DNA of 64,000 nt, taken from assembly GCA_024291935.2 (NCBI GenBank), contig CM044320.1:32766001-32830000 (forward strand), written 5' to 3'. The notes under the pieces were generated by a model. The model ran no database searches. It saw only the letters and a list, made by a program, of their open reading frames with translations, and was not told where the DNA came from. This document shows positions 45,974 to 57,593 of the stretch, piece after piece. The stretch is from Okapia johnstoni. Taxonomy: Eukaryota > Chordata > Mammalia > Artiodactyla > Giraffidae. Position 1 is the first letter of the stretch. The number at the start of each line of letters is the position of its first letter. Made by a program: the position numbers and the translations under genes.

Positions 45974-46001
45974 AAAAAAAAAAAAAAAAGAGGGGGGGGG
46001 A
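45974..46001 (+). repeat. A-run followed by G-run
   Basis: About 16 A, then G, A, and about 9 G. Simple sequence at the edge of the L2 remnant, liable to length errors. Confidence 0.95.
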
Positions 46002-46239
46002 ATTTAAGTCTATGCAGGGAATGTATATGGGACCATGGAATCTCAGCTGAATAAGGAAGGAAATGAAGCCAGGAGGAACGATGAAAAAGTGACAGGATCA
46101 ACAAATTGAGGTTTTTAAAATGTGTTGGGAGTATGGTGCAAGGTAGGAAGCACTAGTCAGAGTGAGATACTTGAAATGGAGCTTACTGACAGAGAGCAAG
46201 GAGCAGCGATCAGTCAGGACCAGGTCTCAGGAGTGTCTA

Positions 46240-46965
46240 TCATCTATATCTACTGCCTCTCACATCTCCACATCACCCTGGTCTCAGTCTCCATCTCCTC
46301 TCACCTGGAATTCTACAATAGCCTCATAACTGTCTCCTGGTTCCACCTTTGTCTTCTAGATATCACCTTAGTCCAAGGCCAGAGTCCTTTCGATCTGATC
46401 ATGCCTGTTTTCTGTCCCAAATCCTCTGATGGCTGTCATCTCATCTAGAGTCAGAGCCCAGTCCTCACTGTGGCCACGAAGGAAGACAGAATGTGGCCAT
46501 GCTCCCTCTATGGACTCCTCTCTGCCACCCTCCCCACAGTCCCAGATGCACTGGGCTCCTGTCTGTTCCTTCAGCCTGAGAAGTGTGTTCCCATCTCAGG
46601 GTTTTGGCAGGTGTGGTTCCCTTTGCCTAGATTCTCTTCCTCTGGATCCCTACATGGCTTGCTCCCTCACCTACTTCAGGACTCCTTTCAAATACTACCT
46701 TATCAATAACTATGCTTTCAGAGACCAACTTACTCACCTCCCCCAACACATCTAACCCCACTTCCTGCTTTGTTTTTCTCCATATCACACACTATGACGT
46801 ACCATATTTTATCACTGATCTATCAGCTATCTCCCCCCAAAGAATGTAAGCACCTGCTTTCAGAGGAAATGGGTTTTTATCTGTTTTGTTCATGGCTGTA
46901 TTTCCAAGGCTTAGAATAGTGTCTGGCACATAGTAGATACTCAGTACATACCTTTAAAAAATCAA
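46240..46965 (+). mobile_element. L2 3' end, sense
   Basis: CTGGAATTCTACAATAGCCT, TTCGATCTGATCATGCCTGT, then CTTTGCCTAGATTCTCTTCC, and the end GTGTCTGGCACATAGTAGAT. The order is the L2 C-terminal coding end and 3' tail. It points away from the L2 copy at 45120-45960. Confidence 0.8.
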
Positions 46966-47089
46966 CTGAATGTCAGTCTTTAAATCTTAAATTATGGATA
47001 GCTTCCCAAGGTGAGACATTAACGTGAATGATTTCTTTTCAATTTACTTATTAAAACGCTTTACTTTTTTTTTTCTTCTCTAGTCTATT

Positions 47090-47415
47090 TTTAAATTGCC
47101 ATAGAGTTAATTTACAATGTTGTGTTACTTTCAAGTGCACAGGAAAGTGATTCAATTATGTGTATACATATACATGCATATTCTTTTTTAGAGTCTTTTC
47201 CATTATAGGTTATTACAAGATACTGAGTTATTTTGACCTGTGCTATGCAGTAAGTTCTTTTTTTTTTTTAATCTATTTTATATATAGTAGTGTGTAGCTC
47301 TTAATTCCCAATTTGTCATTTGTCTTTCCCCCCAACCCTTGCTATCCCCTTTGATAACCATAAGTTTATTTTCTCTGTCTGAAAGTCTTTTTTGTAAATA
47401 AGCTCATTTGTAAAA
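47090..47415 (-). mobile_element. L1 3' end, antisense
   Basis: AGAGTTAATTTACAATGTTG, AGGAAAGTGATTCAATTATG, TATATATAGTAGTGTGTAGC and GATAACCATAAGTTTATTTT follow the antisense of L1 3' sequence. Confidence 0.85.
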
Positions 47416-47661
47416 GAAATAAAAAGCTTTTACGTCTTTATAGTCACTTTATAGTGTCAAAACTGCTATAATTATTTTAAGAAACCACTAATGCTATTTT
47501 ATATGATATAATCAATAGTAAAAATCTATACAAATAATTTTTATTTCATCCAGATTAACAGAAATATGGTAGGGACCTCTCTCTCTTTCAGTTTTAATGA
47601 AATGTTTTGTTTCATTTGTCTTGTTTGATTGCAGATAAGACGTACCCTAAAAGGCACTTTA

Positions 47662-47869
47662 GGGGCTTCCCCGATGGTCTAGTGGTTAAGACGCCAGCGC
47701 TTCCAATGCAGGGAGCCTAGGTTTGATCCCTGGCCAGGGAACCAGATCTTGGCATATCGCAACTAAGAGTTTGCATGCTGCAGCTAAAGATCCTGCATGC
47801 CTCAATGCAGGCTGAAAATCCCACATGCCACAACTAGGACCCAACGCAGTCAAATAAATAAAAACTTTA
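47662..47869 (+). mobile_element. CHR-type SINE with 13-base target duplication
   Basis: AAAAGGCACTTTA at 47649-47661 and 47870-47882 brackets the element. The head is GGGGCTTCCCCGATGGTCTA, the B box GGTTTGATCCC, the tail AATAAATAAAAACTTTA. Confidence 0.93.
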
Positions 47870-47977
47870 AAAAGGCACTTTAAGAAAATGCCTAGGCCTC
47901 CTTTCACAGGTTCAAACACTTATTTTATCTTCATTCATGATAATATAAGTAATCTCTATAACTCCTGGAAAATTTCA

Positions 47978-48015
47978 AAAATATATATATATACACATGT
48001 ATACATATATATATA
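47978..48015 (+). repeat. TA/CA-rich microsatellite
   Basis: ATATATATATACACATGTAT followed by ACATATATATATAG. Confidence 0.9.
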
Positions 48016-48026
48016 GCAAAGACTGG

Positions 48027-48340
48027 TTTATTTATATTTATGGTTGAGCTGGGTCTTTGTTGCCACATGGGCTTTTCTCTAGTTGTGGCAGGCAGGTGCT
48101 ACTCTAGTCGTGGTGCATGGGCTTCTCACTGCAGTGGTTTCTCTTGTGGAGCACAGGCTCTAGGGCGCTTGGGCTTCAGTAGTTGCAGCATGTGAGCTCA
48201 GCAGTTGTGGCCCAACAGCTTAGTCACTCCATGGGCTTAGTTGCTCCATGGCATGTGGGATCCTCTCTGACTAGGGATTGAACCCGTGTCTCTAGCATTG
48301 GCAGGCAGATTCTTTACCACTGAGCCTACCAGGGAAGCCC
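48027..48340 (-). mobile_element. CHR-type SINE, full length
   Basis: TTATTTATATTTATGGTTGA, GCTGGGTCTTTGTTGCCACA, then GGGCTTCAGTAGTTGCAGCA, GGGATTGAACCCGTGTCTC and CTACCAGGGAAGCCC. Complete in reverse; its tail begins in the TA-rich run. Confidence 0.93.
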
Positions 48341-48449
48341 TGAAATATATAATTCTTCAAAATAAAAACAAATTAGGAGTAATTGCCATTTTTTAAAACC
48401 AGGACATCTTTTACATTCTTTATAACTGATGGCCTTTCCTGATGGTGAC

Positions 48450-48690
48450 TAAAGTCACCTAGTTTCCTCATTGTTCCGTGTTCAGATATTGCCCTTTACA
48501 TTTCTAGAGAGTATAATTTCCTATATTGCCTCTTAGTAACCATTATTTTTCTTCACTGGGCTGCGACAACCTTGAGAAAAAGTGCTTGGGCTTACTCACT
48601 TCTACATTCTCAGAGCCAGAAGCAGAACTTGGTACCTCAAATAGGCAAAAACAAATATTTGTTGGATAAATAAAGAAATGTGTTAATTAG
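48450..48690 (+). mobile_element. L2/MIR3-like 3' tail
   Basis: TTTCTTCACTGGGCTGCGAC, then GCAAAAACAAATATTTGTTG and GATAAATAAAG resemble the generic L2 end. Diverged. Confidence 0.5.
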
Positions 48691-49589
48691 TGACAGTCAT
48701 TATGCATTTAAATGAGCAAGGACATGCATAAGTTTCAGTAAATTGTCTCTGTTTTCTCCTCAATAAATGAGAAAGGCCAAATACAAAGAAATCTGATTAG
48801 ATATCAGATGATGACGGAATTCCCAGCATTGGTAGAAATAAAATATTTCAATATTTTTTCTTATCTCATAGCTGTTCACGTACTTCTATTTCTTCTGCAA
48901 GATTGTAAACTATTTGGAGAAGAAGGAACTGGGTACTCAAAAACTGTTGAACCGAATCCTTTATGAAGCAAGGATAGCATTCCTATCACATAGGCAAACT
49001 ACAAAAAAGCAGACTCTCTCAATGATTCTGAAATGTGTGAAAATGACTGGTGTCAGTTTAGAGCTCTCTTGGTCCAAATTTATAGTTTACTAAAAGCACA
49101 ATACAAATTCTCAGAGACCAATGAACACCTGATTTTTTTAAATAAAGATTTAGTCCCCTATTTAAGCAATTCTATCAAAAATATTCTGCAGAATGGCCAC
49201 ACTGACAACCAGAATTGTCCACTCTACCAGCCATGTACCTTTTCCTATGATGCAAATAAAGAGAAACAACCCCAGCATCTGAAGATGCAATGGCATCATT
49301 TAGTATTATGTGCTTTGGAAACCAAAGGTGCAAACACTCACTAAGTTTCTGGACAAGTATGGTATGTCTGTCAAGAGACATCACAGTAGGAAATCTAATT
49401 TAAATCCTAATGAAAAACTGGAAAACAGCTAATTTAAATAACCAAGGACAGCCATCTTACAATATCTAATTTGACTTGACAGAGACCCTCACCACAGCAC
49501 TCAAAATCATCTGATGTCACGACACACCACAGTCTGGAAAACCAGCCAACAATCAATAGTAGTAATCATGAGAAGCTGAACATAGGCAA

Positions 49590-51470
49590 CAACAGTCAGT
49601 CAGTTCAGTCGCTCAGTCGTGTCTGACTCTTTGCGATCCCATGAATTGCAGCATGCCAGGCCTCTCTGTCCATCACCAACTCCTGGAGTCTACCCAAACC
49701 CATGTCCATCGAGTCACTGATGCCATCCAACCATCTCATCCTCTGTCGTCCCCTTCTCCTCCCGCCCCCAATCCTACCCACCATTAGGGTCTTTTCCAAT
49801 GAGTCAACTCTTCGCATGAGGTGGCCAAAGTACTGGAGTTTCAGCTTCAACATCAGACCTTCCAATGAACACCCAGGATTGATCTCCTTTAGGATGGATT
49901 GATTGGATCTCCTTGCAGTCCAAGGGACTCTCAAGAGTCTTCTCCAACACCACAGTTCAAAAGCATCAATTCTTCGGCGCTCAGCTTTCTTCACCATCCA
50001 ACTCTCACATCCATACATGACTACTGGAAAAACCATAGCCTTGACTAGATGGACTTTTGTCGGCAAAGTAATGTCTCTGCTTTTAAATATGCTATCTAGG
50101 TTGGCCATAACCTTCCTTCCAAGGAGTAAGCGTCTTTTAATTTCATGGCTGCAATCACCATCAGCAGTGATTCTGGAGCCCCAAAAAATAAAGTCTGACA
50201 CTGTTTCCACTGTTTCCCCATCTATTTCCCATGAAGTGATGGGACCAGATGCCATGATCTTAGTTTTCTGAACGTTGAGCTTGAAGCCAACTTTTTCACT
50301 CTTCTCTTTCACCTTCATCAAGAGGCTCTTTAGTTCTTCACTTTCTGCCATAAGGGTGGTGTTATCCACATATCTGAGGTTATTGATATTTCTCCCGGCA
50401 ATCTTGATTCCAGCTTGTGTTTCTTCCAGCCCAGCGTTTCTCATGATGTACTCTGCATATAAGTTAAATACGCAGGGTGACAATATACAGCCTTGATGTA
50501 CTCCTTTTCCTATTTGGAACCAGTCTGTTGTTCCATGTCCAGTTCTAACTGTTGCTTCCTGACCTGCATACAGGTTTCTCAAGAGACAGGTCAGGTGGTC
50601 TGGTATTCCCATCTCTTTCAGAATTTTCCACCATTTATTGTGATCCACACAGTCAAAGGCTTTGGCATAGGCAATAAAGCAGAAATAGATGTTTTTCTGG
50701 AACTCTCTTGCTTTTTTGATGATTCAGTGGATGTTCGCAATTTGATCTCTGGTTCCTCTGCCTTTTCTAAAACCAGCTTGAACATCTGGAAGTTCACGGT
50801 TCACATATTGCTGAAGCCTGGCTTGGAGAATTTTGAGCATTACTTCACTAGCATGTGAGATGAGTGCAATTGTGTGGTAGTTTGAGCATTCTTTGGCATT
50901 GCCTTTCTTTGGGATTGGAACGAAAACTGACCTTTTCCAGTCCTGTGGCCACTGCTGAGTTTTCCCAATTTGCTGGCATATCGAGTGCAGCACTTTCACA
51001 GCATCACCTTTGAGGATTTGAAATAGCTCAGCTGGAATTCCAGCACCTCCACTAGCTTTGTTCGTCATGATGCTTCCTAAGGCCCACTTGACTTCACATT
51101 CCAGGATGTTTGGCTCTAGGTGAGTGATCACACCATTGTGATTATCTGGCTTGTGAAGATCTTTTTTGTACAGTTCTTCTGTGTATTCTTGCCACCTCTT
51201 CTTAATATATTCTGCTTCTGTTAGGTCCATACCATTTCTGTCCTTTATCGAGCCTATCTTTGCATGAAATGTTCCTTTGGTATCTCTAATTTTCTTGAAG
51301 AGATCTCTAGTCTTTCCCAATCTGTTGTTTTCCTCTATTTCTTCGCACTGATCACTGAGGAAGGCTTTCTTATCTCTCCTTGCTATTCTTTGGAACTCTG
51401 CATTCAGATGGGAATATCTTTCCTTTTCTCCTTTGCTTTTCTCTTCTCTTCTCTTCCCAACAACACTGAA
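49590..51470 (-). mobile_element. BovB (RTE) LINE, 5' truncated, reverse transcriptase and C-terminus
   Basis: The largest transposon piece here. On the minus strand about 620 codons stay in one frame, broken only by TGA at 50724-50726, where family members have Trp after IANIH. It starts inside the region ERYSHLNAEFQRIARR, so the N-terminal endonuclease is missing. It holds the RT palm and thumb: KASGGAGIPAELFQ, QAGFRKGRGTRDQ and [14 protein letters not shown]. The catalytic box normally read as YADD is YVDN, which would remove a metal-binding Asp. Then come [28 protein letters not shown] and [13 protein letters not shown] dead copy, but young judging by the open frame. Confidence 0.95.
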
Positions 51471-51804
51471 TGCTAAAAGGGATAACGTCATAGGTGGGAA
51501 ACCTCTGAGAACAGAAAAACTTGTAATCCACAGCAATATTTGTGAGGCAAAATAGTAGCAATTGTTTTGTATATGATGTGGACATGGGATTTACACTTGT
51601 CACATCTGCTTAGTAAGTGATGGCCAAATAATTTTACCAATAAACAACTCTTATTACCTCATTAATACAAACAGAAAAATTAGTCCTGAGATAAATCTGT
51701 TGTCTATAAAAATAATAAAGCTTTAAAACAAATTGCAACGCAATCATGGGGAGATATATTAGTAAGGAAGGGATCAAAGGCTTTGGTGGAGAGTTAGCCT
51801 TATA

Positions 51805-51870
51805 AAAAGACTTCCCAGTGGCTCACAGTAAAGAATTTGCCTGGCAAAAGACTGCCAGGGCTAGATTCTT
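51805..51870 (+). mobile_element. Bov-tA head fragment (tentative)
   Basis: GACTTCCCAGTGGCTCACAG then TAAAGAATTTGCCTGGCAAA resembles the tRNA-like head, degraded after that. Confidence 0.55.
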
Positions 51871-52039
51871 TAATTGCCTTATCTGCTCAGGTTTGGTACA
51901 CTGCTTTTATACCAAACACTCTTCTTATTTGAGATAGAAATCAGCAGAAGAGGGTGTAAACTAAAGTTTTACCTATTCTAACACGCTTAAAATATACAAG
52001 GGCTATATTTTCAAAACATCTGTTTTTCTCTGATTTTGT

Positions 52040-52400
52040 GATTCTACTATATGCAAAGCACAGAACTAGTGTGTGATTACAGAGATAAGTGAGATACTTT
52101 ATTCTTTTAAACAACTTACTTTTTAGTTGGAGGAATTAAAATGATTACAGGAATGTAATTCAAAGAAGGAACACAAGGGCAGAAATACAAGGAGTCACAT
52201 TTGGGTCATGATGCTAGGAAAGGAATCACGCATGAAATGCACCTGATAAAGGGTTTTAAAGAATAGATAAAATGAAGAAGGGGATAGAGAGGATGGCACA
52301 AAGAATTTATTCTATGTAGAGAGGGATCCACATGAACCAAGTCACAAAGGATGGGTAGCAGGAGACAAGACTAGAATTTGGAGCCAGACTAAATGCCCAC
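52040..52400 (-). mobile_element. L2 3' remnant, antisense (tentative)
   Basis: CTACTATATGCAAAGCACAG, GATTACAGAGATAAGTGAGA and CAAGTCACAAAGGATGGGTA fit the L2 end read backwards. Diverged. Confidence 0.45.
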
Positions 52401-52509
52401 ATGAGGAGTTTCAATAGAGAATATGGCTATAGATTGAATTATATCCACCAAAACGATACATTCAAGTTCTAACCCCCAGGACCTGTGAAATTGACCTATT
52501 TGGAAATAT

Positions 52510-52961
52510 ACCAAGTTCTGTTGAATTTCCAGAGCATGTCCAATTGTTCATAAACCCAACAAAGTTAGCCTAGGTACCCAACTAACACAATCAGCTATAT
52601 AGTACCATACCATATAGTAGGTTTACAATATGTTTCACACAAATAATACAGAAAAAACAAATACACAAAAATAAAGAAAACATTTAAAATTTTCAGCTAC
52701 ATGTAGTATCAGCTATATCACTGATGCTTTTATGCTTGCTCCTGGACATCTCAGCCTTGAAATAAAGACACTGTACTACTGTACTACAGTACCATACAGT
52801 AAAGTACACAAAAGCACACACACTTGTAGGGGATACATGCATGTGACAATGTACACCAGACATGTGAACCATTAAGAATTTACGTGACTGGACATGCAAA
52901 TGCATACTTGCATCTTTGAAAGTTCACAACTTGAAGGTTTGTATATAGTGGACTTACTATA
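52510..52961 (-). mobile_element. Tigger-type DNA transposon, internally deleted, inside the MLT1 LTR
   Basis: Reverse complement of the right end: TATAGTAAGTCCACTATATA then ACCTTCAAGTTGTGAACTTT, as in Tigger termini. Near 52695-52750 the minus strand reads MSRSKHKSISDIADT, a relic of the pogo-type transposase N-terminus. The left terminus is diverged or lost. Inserted at a TA. Confidence 0.75.
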
Positions 52962-53062
52962 AGGTCTTTGCAGACATAATGATATTAAGATAAGTCATAC
53001 CAGATATTGGTGGGCCCTAATCCACTGACTGGTGTCCTTATAAGAAGAAGGAAATTTGGACA

Positions 53063-53092
53063 AACACACACACACTCACACACACACACAGA
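53063..53092 (+). repeat. (AC)n run
   Basis: ACAAACACACACACACTCAC followed by further CA units, inside the right half of the MLT1 LTR. Confidence 0.9.
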
Positions 53093-53335
53093 ATGCCATC
53101 CGATGTCATGAGAGATGGGAGTGAGACAAGTCAAGGAACACCAAGGACTGCCAGCAACCACCAGAAACTAAGAACAACAGGAGGGTAGGATCTTCCGCTC
53201 GAGCCTAGAGAAAGAGCCTGGCTCTGCCAGCACTTTGATTTAGGACTTCCAGCCCCCAGAACTTTGAGATAATAAAAACCTGCTGTTTTAAGCTATCAAG
53301 TTTGCGGTAACTTGTTACCACAGCCCGAGGAAGCT

Positions 53336-53370
53336 GTCTTAGTCTGTTCAGGCTGCTATAACAAAAATAC
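53336..53370 (-). mobile_element. Antisense MLT1 3' edge (tentative)
   Basis: GTCTTAGTCTGTTCAGGCTG then CTATAACAAAAATAC is the reverse of an MLT1 3' end. It touches the sense LTR end directly. Confidence 0.55.
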
Positions 53371-55036
53371 TCATTCAATCTATAGCAGAAGCTAATACAA
53401 ATACAAACCACAAAGGAATTTTTCTAAAAAAAAACTGTAGCAAGATAAAAAAAATTGACCTTATCTATTTTTTTTTTTTGCTTCTATTAGAAAAGGAGTT
53501 AGGGGATTAGAGAGAAGCCATTTGGGATTGGTGTCATCTGCCCAGAGCCACTCCTAGGACTGTGATGTCCTTTATAAAGAAAGTAGACCAAAGAAGAAAT
53601 AACTCTTCTTCCAGCATATGGATGCCAGAATTATTATTCTGTTAGAATAGGGTCAAAGCCATGACGAGAAGAAGAAAAGATTTTCTCACATGAGGTAGTT
53701 CAGCTGTGTGGTCTTGGCAAGAGAACAATCATGTCACCATGGCAGGAGTTGTTTGTACTAAGATACTTCAGAGGAGAACTGGCTTTAGGCCCTCCAGGTA
53801 GACAGGCGAACACCCCTCCCACCTCAGGCAGTACAGCCCAGGCCACAGGAAATCCCCATTGATAATTCGGCTTATGTCTGAGGTTAAGGAGTGGAGGGCT
53901 CCTTTCACAAGGAGAACATGATGGCTTTTTCCCAAAGGAAGGAGGTGACAACATTAGAGACTGGGGGACAAGTCAGGTAAGAATGAGACAAAGTGGGACG
54001 AGTACTATACATAGGCCATGGGAAGCAGAGGAAAGTACGGATGCACCACCAAATAGTGTAATGGGATCGATTAGCTGGGAAAGTAACAAATCTCAGTCTT
54101 TCCTAAAAAGTTAATTCACAAGTCCCTTTTTCTCCTTCTCAGGTTTCCCTGTTACTCAGTCAAACACAGTTGTCCATATTACCTTGAGCAGTATTTGGAC
54201 TGTAACCAGAATGAAAGAGGAAAAAGGCAATATTTGTTTTTCTGGATTTCCAAAGAGGCTCCTGAGAATCCAAAGAGAAAGCCCTTAAGAAAGTGTAACC
54301 ATGAGGAAAGCTGGCAATGAACAGGAGAGAGAATAGAGTGGGCGTTCATTCTGAGAAATACAGTTTGGCACCCCAGGAAAGAGATGGGGCAAATTCCTTA
54401 GTACCTTGCCAGGCAGCTGTGAAGGATTCATGGACCACCAGCCCAAAGGATCCCAGACCTAGGAAAGCATGAGGTCTCACGACTGTTTTCTCTCATCCTT
54501 GCCACATATACACAACCACAAGGAAGTAAAGAACTGGTCCTTTCCCTCCAGTGCAGGACTGAAGGAGGGACCCTGCAAAGCCAGTATTACTCTGTTACAG
54601 CATTGTTATCTAAGGTGTTAAAGAAACATAGCTTTTACTTATCTAATATCTAAAATAAATCCTTTATATTTCTTAGAGATCAGTTTATTATTTCCATTTT
54701 ACAATGGTAGCCAATCTAAAGATAATGGGAAATAACAAGAAATTTGCCAAATTTTTTAAAACTCCTAATTTCCAAATGATCTAGACTCCTATTCATAAAA
54801 TTATAGTAAAACCAATAAAAGACCTTTAGTGATCATAATAAATAAATATATGACAGCTAAACCTTTGAAGCAAGGCAAAACAGGAGAGGGGGGAAAAGGG
54901 CAAGAAACAATGCATTTTAAAATGACTGAAGGTAGTAAGTTGTCTTTGTACTAAAGTTTTGCCATAAAGCATTACAAATTGTTGTGATGAAGAATCTAGC
55001 TTTCCTGCTGACTGCTAATACTTATGCTAATATAAA

Positions 55037-55213
55037 GGTTCTCAGAATATGGTCCGTGACCGGTGACATCAGCATCACCCGAGAACTTGTTAGAAAGGCA
55101 AATTCTAGGGCCCCACTTCACCTTCAGAATCAGAAACGCTGCAGTTGGGGTCCAGCAATCTGGTTTAACCAGCCCTCCAGGTGATTTCAATGCTGCCAAG
55201 AGTTGAGAATCCT
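55037..55213 (+). mobile_element. MER5A hAT-Charlie MITE
   Basis: GGTTCTCAGAATATGGTCCG, ATCAGCATCACCCGAGAACT, GGGCCCCACTTCACCTTCAG, GTCCAGCAATCTGGTTTAAC and CCAGGTGATTTCAATGCTG: full-length MER5A order. Confidence 0.92.
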
Positions 55214-55316
55214 TGTCCTTAATAAATTTTTATCACCAGGATCAACTTATATTCTTGACAGGAAATCCCCTTTTGTAATCTAAAATTAAACTTAAAAGAA
55301 GCAATTCTATTTTCAA

Positions 55317-55480
55317 AGGAGGTGACTCAGTGGGTAAATAATCCACCTGCAATGCAGGAGATGCAGGTTTGATCCCTGGGTCGGGAAAATCCCATGGAAG
55401 AGGGCATGACACCCACTCCAGTATTTTTGCCAGGAGAATCCCGTGGGCAGGGGAGCCTGGAGGACTACAGTATCCATTCA
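55317..55480 (+). mobile_element. Bov-tA SINE
   Basis: AGGTGACTCAGTGGGTAAAT to GAGCCTGGAGGACTACAGT; the 3' tail is missing. Confidence 0.9.
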
Positions 55481-55634
55481 GTAACTACAGTTACTAAATC
55501 CATTTTTTTTTTAAATTGAAATTGGGATCAGACATATAAAAAAGTATTCCATTTAATTAAAAAAAATTGGTCACTTATCACTCACAGGTTCCAATTTCTG
55601 AGTTCACTTTGCTCTTTTAAAAAGATTTCTGTAC

Positions 55635-56184
55635 TCACTATTTACAATAGCCAGGGCATGGAAGTAACCTCAATGTCTATTGACAGAGGAATGGATTAAG
55701 AAGAAGTGGTACATATATACAATAGAATATTACTCAGCCATAAAAAAAGAATGACATAATGCCATTTGTAGCAACACGGATCTAGAGATTGTCATACTGA
55801 GTGAGGTAAGTCAGACACACAAACACAAGTATCATATGATATCACTTATATATGTAATCTCAAACAATGGTATCAATGAACTTATTTACAAAACAGAAAA
55901 AGAGTTATAGGTGTAGAAAACAGAATAGTTACCAGGGGTGAAAGACGGGGAGGAATAAATAGGGAGAATGGGATTGACACATATACACTACTATATACAA
56001 AATAGATAACTAATAAGAACCTACTGTACAGCATGGTGAACTCTACTCAGTACTCTGTAATGACCTATATGGGAAAAGAATCTAAAAAAGAGTGGCTATT
56101 TGTATATATAAAACTGATTCACTTCTCTGTACACCAGAAAGTAACACAACATTGTAAATCAACTATACTCCAATAAAAATAAAT
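55635..56184 (+). mobile_element. L1 3' end with 15-base target duplication
   Basis: AAAAGATTTCTGTAC at 55620-55634 and 56185-56199 encloses an L1 that starts in the last part of ORF2 (CAATAGCCAGGGCATGGAAG; translation includes YSAIKK-like residues) and ends CAATAAAAATAAAT. A clean 5'-truncated insertion. Confidence 0.95.
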
Positions 56185-56276
56185 AAAAGATTTCTGTACC
56201 AAAATCCCATTCAAGTAAAAAATGTTTATTAGAAGGTTTACGTAATTATATTAAGCATATTAGTTTATAAAATTAG

Positions 56277-56485
56277 TTTGTGTGTGTGTGTTAGTCACTA
56301 AGTCGTGTCCAACTTTTTGCGACCCCACAGACTGTAGCCCACCAGGCTTCTCTGTCCATGGAATTCTCCAGGCAATACTGGAGTGGATTGCCATGCCATT
56401 CTCCAGAGGAACTTCCCAACCCAGGGACTGAACCCTGGTCTCATGCCTCGCAGGCAGATTCTTTACCATTTGAGCTATAGGGAAT
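56277..56485 (-). mobile_element. Bov-tA SINE
   Basis: Preceded by a short GT run; TAGTCACTAAGTCGTGTCCA to CATTTGAGCTATAGGGAA. The repeated GAATTAGTTTAT-like flanks are AT-rich and not decisive. Confidence 0.9.
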
Positions 56486-56726
56486 TAGTTTATAGATGTA
56501 TTTTCATGAATAGATGAACAAAATTACTTTCTAAAAGCAAGCTTTTTCCCTAGAATTGCTTGTCATATTTATTCTTTAGTTTCATTTCTTCAATTAAAAC
56601 AGGTCACACTTTCTCATATTAGCATTTTATTAAAATTTTATAATTCTGAAGGAAAATATCTGTCATTTTACATTTTTCATGGAAAAATTTAAAAAGTACA
56701 ATATAATGCTGAACTGCTTCTGATAT

Positions 56727-57000
56727 TGGAGAAGGCAATGGCACTCCACTCCAGTACTCTTGCCTGGAAAATCCCATGGACGGAGGAGCTTGGTAGGCTG
56801 CAGTCCATGGGGTCGCTAAGGGTCAGACACGACTGAGCGACTTCACTTTCACTTTTCACTTTCATGCATTCGAGAAGGAAATGGCAACCCACCCCAGCGT
56901 TCTTGCCTGGAGAATCCCAGGGATGGTGGAGCCTGGTGGGCTGCCGTCTATGGGGTCACAGAGAGTTGGGCACGACTGAAGTGACTTAGCAGCAGCAGCT
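56727..57000 (+). mobile_element. Bov-A2 dimeric SINE
   Basis: Two successive Bov-A monomers: GGAGAAGGCAATGGCACTCC to ACTGAGCGACTTCACTTTCA, then GAGAAGGAAATGGCAACCCA to GACTGAAGTGACTTAGCAGC. The TCACTTTCACTTTTCACTTT linker is typical of Bov-A2. Confidence 0.95.
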
Positions 57001-57378
57001 TCTGATATTAATATAAGAATGTACATCAATATTTTCTGAATGACTAAAACTACTGTACATGAAAATAAATTGTATGTAAGTAGATTATATTCTCTGAAAT
57101 CAGCATTTACCATTGTTGGCAGTGTTCTACTCAAAACAAATAAAATATTTCATGGCTAGAAGTATAGAAAAAACTTAATTCCACTTGTTTAATGGAGTTG
57201 TTCAAAACACAGATTAACATTAGCAAGTGATCTCCAGGAAACACCCAAATGATATACACTCGGAGTTTTTCTTTTGCTTTGTAGGATTGATGAAAGACAG
57301 GTATTTCTTCAGACTCTATTTCTTTTTGATGTAAATAAAGACAAGTCTTTGAAATTTTCGGGTCTTACTATTCCCATA

Positions 57379-57593
57379 GGGCTTCCCTGGTAGCTCAGTT
57401 GGTAAAGAATCTGCCTGCAGTGCAAGAGACCGGGTTCGATCTCTGGGTCAGGAAGATCCCCTGAAGAAGGAAATATCAATCCACTCCAGTATTCTTGCTT
57501 GGAGAATCCCATGGACAGAGGAGCCTGGCAGGCTACAGTCCATGGGGTCGCAAGAGTCGGACATGACTTAGCGACTTCACCACCATCACCACC
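57379..57593 (+). mobile_element. Bov-tA SINE with 12-base target duplication
   Basis: ACTATTCCCATA at 57367-57378 and 57594-57605 brackets a full copy from GGGCTTCCCTGGTAGCTCAG to GACTTAGCGACTTCACCACC. The B box GGTTCGATC is intact. Probably one of the younger SINEs here. Confidence 0.95.

Larger units (their letters stand above)
52422..53335 (+). mobile_element. MLT1-type (ERVL-MaLR) LTR, split by a Tigger
   Basis: Left piece: TATGGCTATAGATTGAATTA, then CTAACCCCCAGGACCTG to TTTGGAAATA. Right piece from 52962: GGTCTTTGCAGACATAATGA, GACTGGTGTCCTTATAAGAA, GACTTCCAGCCCCCAGAACT, then TTGTTACCACAGCCCGAGG. Removing the Tigger rejoins the standard LTR text. A solitary old LTR with no internal retroviral sequence beside it. 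Confidence 0.82.

Noticed and set aside
49903..50496. Plus-strand open frames across the BovB
   Set aside because: Shadows of the minus-strand reverse transcriptase frame.
57379..57450. tRNA-like A and B boxes at this and other SINE heads
   Set aside because: They are the promoter relics of tRNA-derived SINEs, with no foldable full tRNA.
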